Positions 6,475 through 9,304 of a stretch of DNA of 9,304 bases are shown here, piece after piece; the stretch's first letter is position 1; each line of letters begins with the position of its first letter. The position numbers and the translations under genes are program-made. A model generated the notes under the pieces. The model was not told the DNA's origin and did no database searches. It saw only the letters and a program-made list of their open reading frames with translations. The DNA comes from Nitrosotalea sp. Lineage in GTDB: Archaea > Halobacteriota > Syntropharchaeia > Alkanophagales > Methanospirareceae. Location: the NCBI GenBank assembly GCA_020725315.1, contig DYFG01000059.1, positions 1 through 9,304 on the forward strand. The letters run 5' to 3'.

Positions 6475-9255
6475 TTAATGCCTCATCCTCCACTCTTCCG
6501 TCAACTTACCGGTGAATGCTTGCTTGAGCAGAATCTGGTAAAGCATTTCCAATCTCTCTTCCGCTTCTTCCATCTGTCTCCTTTTATCTTCAAGTTCTGA
6601 AACGATTTCTGCAAACTCTTGCTGGAAGGCAAGAGGTGGTAGTACAATTTCTAATCTGCTTAAATTCTTATTATTTATAGCTGCCTGATTGACCCATTGC
6701 TGGCACCTTTTTTGAAAAATTCCCTTAGACCAAAGATAATTAAAAAGTTGTTTAATGTAAGCAGGCACAGCCTTTGTTTCATCTAATCGTATTCTTGTAA
6801 TGTGATTCGAGAAGACGCAATTTAAATTTGATTTGAAAATGGTAGTTTTGCCCACTAATTCCGGGCTGTTGGTGTTATTGAACAACATATCCGTTTTTTT
6901 GAGATAATATCCCTCAATATTCTTTTTAGTCTCAGGCACATATTTGAGCGTTGACAAATCAAGTTTTCCGTCTTCTGTAATGTTATAAGGTCTTAACTGC
7001 GGAATGCCACCTTCCTTCTTGTATTTACCATAGGCAAATCCTGATTTTATGTCTTCAATTATACGTCCAAATTCTTTCACATCCCACCCCTTTGGATTCG
7101 TTGCAGGGTCACCAAACATGTCATGGAATACAGACATAACGATTTTATCAATGAGCTCTTTCGCTTCTTTTCGCCTTTCCTTGAGATAATCCGCAAATTG
7201 AAGTATTTCCACTATTTGTTTTTGTTCTTCAAGTGGTGGAATTGGAGCATTTACTTTTTCTAAATTTGGAATTATAATATGTTTAAAAGTGGTTGTGCCT
7301 GCAATTTTTTCCAATTGCTGTTTAATGGTTAAAAGAAAGTAAGCGAGGAATTCTGGCAAAACCCTGTTTCTATTGCACTCAAAAGAATTGAATTGTTGGT
7401 TCGTAGCTAATTCTATCTCGTTGATTCCAACCTTACCAATAGATGCTGTGCAACTTAACAATACAGATCTTTCGGGTATTAATGTAGCTGAACTATTTTC
7501 AAGCCCTTTTTCCGTTATTTTTTCTTCGGTTGAGAATATGTAGTTTATCTTATTTTCATCTAACTCATTATTCGTAACCCAGGGGATTGCTCCCCCTGCC
7601 CAATATTCTCTTTTATCTCTCTTAGGCGTTCCTCCGCCATATCTTTTAAAAATTTCTTTGTTGCCTAAATTTGCTATTTCCCATCCTTCAGGCAAACTTT
7701 TCAATTCCATCTCATTCCCCTTTCCCATTTTTAAATACAAATCCTTCAACCCCTCCTGAATCTCACTTACTACATCAATCAACTGCTCAATCAAAACCTC
7801 AGGCTTCTCCATTTCTACTTCTTCCGCTTTATAAGGTGCGTATCTGTTCGCCGTCAGGTTATAATCATTCTCCCTTATTTTCTCAACGGGAACAAGCCAT
7901 GATTTCTCTGACTCCTCTCTACCCTTGAATTTCCCCAGAGCGAGGGGCAAATCACCGGCAAGCTCTCCCCTTGCCGCCTCTTCTGACAATGGTCTTCTCG
8001 TTGCTCCAAGTTCAAATCCATCATCTTCCACTCGATAAAACCATACCGCTTCGGTTCTCGGAGCATTCACATCTTCTGGCTTCTCAAACACCAATATGCT
8101 CGTCTTTGACCCTGTATAAGGCAAGAATACACCACTCGGCATCGAAACCACGCAGATTAAATTGGATTCATCCACCACCCTCTTCCGGATTTTAACAAGC
8201 GACCCTGGCGTATTGCTGAACAGAAGACCTTCTTTTATCACGGTTGCACATCTTCCTCCGGGTTTTAAAGCATTCATCATGTGTTGTAAAAAAGAAGCCT
8301 CAAAAAATTTCGTTGAATATTCAAAAACTCCTGAAGGCTCATAAACCAAAGGACCAAACGGTGGATTGGTTAATATCACATCATACTTGTTTCTGTGTGC
8401 CGCCTGAGCAGGTGCGGAAAGCGAATCACCCTCCTCAAAATTCGCACTCCCATCTACCCTATGCAAAACCAGATTCATCAAACCCAGTTTGAAAACATCC
8501 GGCGCTTTCTCCGTTCCAAAAATATTCCTCTTTAACTTTCTGATTTCAATCTCCTGCCTTGCTGCGTCCGGTATCTTTTCAATATGATTCTTTATTACGT
8601 GTTCGTATGCCCATATCAAGAAACCTCCCGTTCCCGCCGCAGGGTCATAGATTTTATCTCCCATCTCCGGGTCTATAAGCTTCACCATGAAATCCACTAC
8701 ATGCCTCGGAGTGAAATACTGCCCGTATTGACCCTGCTCGCCTAATTTTTGTATCAGATATTCGTATGCCCTACCAGCAACATCGTAGTTTGCAGATTCG
8801 AGTTCTAACTCTCTTAGTCTTTTTACGAGCATGATTACCGTCTTGTCGTATCTCAATCGCAAGATGTGATGCTGAAAAACTTTCCGAATCAGCGACCTGT
8901 CTCGAATAACATTGCCACTCTCATCCACTTCATCCTTGATACTGGATAAGTCAACAGACATCCGGTTTAAGAAATTTATAACCGAATCATATCCATGTAT
9001 CTTAGCCCAATTTGCAGGGTCCTCTGCCCAGTTATAAAACCTGTAATTACTCGGTATCAGCGGGATATACTCCTTTCCGCTCAGGTTCGCTACTTCCTCA
9101 TCTTGCCTCTCCATGTCGTCTAAAAGTTTCAGGAAGAGGAAATAGGAAAACTCCTCTAAATATTCCGTTACTTTTACTATGTCCGCTCTCAATACATTCG
9201 CAATGGTCCAGAGTTCGTCACCAAATCTGTGGAAATCCACGCTCTCTTTCACCAT
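6475..9255 (-). CDS. hsdM-hsdS: Type I restriction-modification HsdM-HsdS fusion (adenine-N6 methylase plus specificity subunit)
   Basis: A 926-residue fusion. The HsdM part (1 to about 505) has an N-terminal helical domain (about 8-150), QYFTPRHVVDF (179-189, motif X), the S-adenosylmethionine motif DPAAGTGGF (204-212) and the catalytic NPPF (297-300), giving the X-I-IV order of gamma-class N6-adenine methylases. The HsdS part follows from about 516: TRD1 (about 519-668, starting LPEGWE), central conserved helices (PIPPLEEQKQIVEIL to about 715), TRD2 (about 722-868, starting PKGWDVKEFG) and distal helices (LPPLAFQQEF to AFTGKL). Two TRDs imply a bipartite target. No nuclease or helicase motif is present, so cutting needs an HsdR outside the window, or the protein acts only as a methylase. 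The ATG at 9255 has GAGGTGA six bases upstream and an AT-rich box behind it, so it probably starts a transcription unit. It converges on the metallopeptidase gene with 13 bases between stops. Confidence 0.93.
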   Translation of the reverse strand: MVKESVDFHRFGDELWTIANVLRADIVKVTEYLEEFSYFLFLKLLDDMERQDEEVANLSGKEYIPLIPSNYRFYNWAEDPANWAKIHGYDSVINFLNRMSVDLSSIKDEVDESGNVIRDRSLIRKVFQHHILRLRYDKTVIMLVKRLRELELESANYDVAGRAYEYLIQKLGEQGQYGQYFTPRHVVDFMVKLIDPEMGDKIYDPAAGTGGFLIWAYEHVIKNHIEKIPDAARQEIEIRKLKRNIFGTEKAPDVFKLGLMNLVLHRVDGSANFEEGDSLSAPAQAAHRNKYDVILTNPPFGPLVYEPSGVFEYSTKFFEASFLQHMMNALKPGGRCATVIKEGLLFSNTPGSLVKIRKRVVDESNLICVVSMPSGVFLPYTGSKTSILVFEKPEDVNAPRTEAVWFYRVEDDGFELGATRRPLSEEAARGELAGDLPLALGKFKGREESEKSWLVPVEKIRENDYNLTANRYAPYKAEEVEMEKPEVLIEQLIDVVSEIQEGLKDLYLKMGKGNEMELKSLPEGWEIANLGNKEIFKRYGGGTPKRDKREYWAGGAIPWVTNNELDENKINYIFSTEEKITEKGLENSSATLIPERSVLLSCTASIGKVGINEIELATNQQFNSFECNRNRVLPEFLAYFLLTIKQQLEKIAGTTTFKHIIIPNLEKVNAPIPPLEEQKQIVEILQFADYLKERRKEAKELIDKIVMSVFHDMFGDPATNPKGWDVKEFGRIIEDIKSGFAYGKYKKEGGIPQLRPYNITEDGKLDLSTLKYVPETKKNIEGYYLKKTDMLFNNTNSPELVGKTTIFKSNLNCVFSNHITRIRLDETKAVPAYIKQLFNYLWSKGIFQKRCQQWVNQAAINNKNLSRLEIVLPPLAFQQEFAEIVSELEDKRRQMEEAEERLEMLYQILLKQAFTGKLTEEWRMRH
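7708..7726 (-). promoter_or_regulatory. Internal ribosome binding site and ATG at the HsdM-HsdS junction
   Basis: On the minus strand the sequence reads GGGAAAGGGGAATGAGATG, where the last ATG is Met516, three residues before the first specificity-domain segment (LPEGWE). The G-rich run lies about six bases before it. This looks like the former start of a separate hsdS gene, kept after in-frame joining to hsdM, and could still allow separate synthesis of HsdS. The effect on expression is inferred. Confidence 0.45.
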
Positions 9256-9261
9256 ACTTAT

Positions 9262-9268
9262 TCACCTC
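9262..9268 (-). promoter_or_regulatory. Ribosome binding site of the HsdM-HsdS gene
   Basis: GAGGTGA on the minus strand lies six bases before the ATG at 9255 and is complementary to the archaeal 16S rRNA 3' end. It fixes the start of the fusion protein. Confidence 0.75.
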
Positions 9269-9289
9269 ATCCTCTCGCTTTTGTTTAGC

Positions 9290-9304
9290 TAAAAATATTT
9301 ATCA
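9290..9304 (-). promoter_or_regulatory. Candidate TATA region of the HsdM-HsdS gene
   Basis: The minus strand reads TGATAAATATTTTTA, an archaeal TATA-like run that would place transcription start near 9268-9273, just ahead of the ribosome binding site. The window ends here, so an upstream gene and read-through transcription cannot be ruled out. Confidence 0.45.

Noticed and set aside
7671..8492. Plus-strand open frames opposite the HsdM-HsdS gene
   Set aside because: They are antisense shadows of a clear methylase-specificity gene, proline- and serine-rich from reversed codons, with no motifs or ribosome binding sites.
1..9304. CRISPR arrays, tRNA genes, insertion sequences or integrase attachment sites
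   Set aside because: No regularly spaced repeats, cloverleaf-like segments, transposase motifs or flanking inverted repeats were found by reading both strands; the gaps are short.

Overview
The window most likely comes from an archaeon, probably a methanogen-related or anaerobic methane-oxidising euryarchaeote. I infer this from archaeal-style TATA boxes about 25-30 bases before several starts, some nearly leaderless; GGAGG-type ribosome binding sites; heavy use of AGA/AGG and ATA codons; and a cobalamin-type aminotransferase fold gene typical of such genomes. I cannot name the genus from sequence alone.

Layout: (1) 182-1225 (+) is a PLP-dependent enzyme of the CobD/HisC family, best read as threonine-phosphate decarboxylase for the cobalamin side chain; it is the only housekeeping-like gene. 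(2) 1433-4830 (+) is a two-gene unit: a RecB/Cas4-like PD-(D/E)XK nuclease with the four cysteines of a 4Fe-4S cluster, overlapping by ATGA with a full-length (long) prokaryotic Argonaute. The Argonaute has recognisable PAZ, MID and PIWI regions and, by hand alignment, a complete DEDD catalytic tetrad. (3) 4894-6461 (+), starting 63 bases after the Argonaute and probably with its own promoter, is a pair made of a 136-residue helical protein of unknown function and a 382-residue HExxH zinc metallopeptidase-like protein. (4) 6475-9255 (-) is a convergent gene for a fused Type I HsdM-HsdS protein (adenine methylase plus a two-TRD specificity subunit). No HsdR is in the window.

The last three blocks look like a defence island. 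The working hypothesis is that the Argonaute finds invading nucleic acid with a small guide and cuts it, while the Fe-S nuclease either generates guides or target ends or degrades the cut DNA. The helical protein and the metallopeptidase could be a downstream effector or regulator, for example a protease switched on by target recognition, with the small protein as inhibitor or adaptor. An Argonaute next to a Cas4/RecB-type nuclease fits a known association. The linked HExxH peptidase is the part I do not recognise from any described Argonaute system and is the best candidate for something new. The whole functional link of block 3 to block 2 is inference from position and strand.

No tRNA, rRNA, CRISPR array, transposase, integrase or attachment site was seen. 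No stretch longer than about 210 bases lacks a gene.
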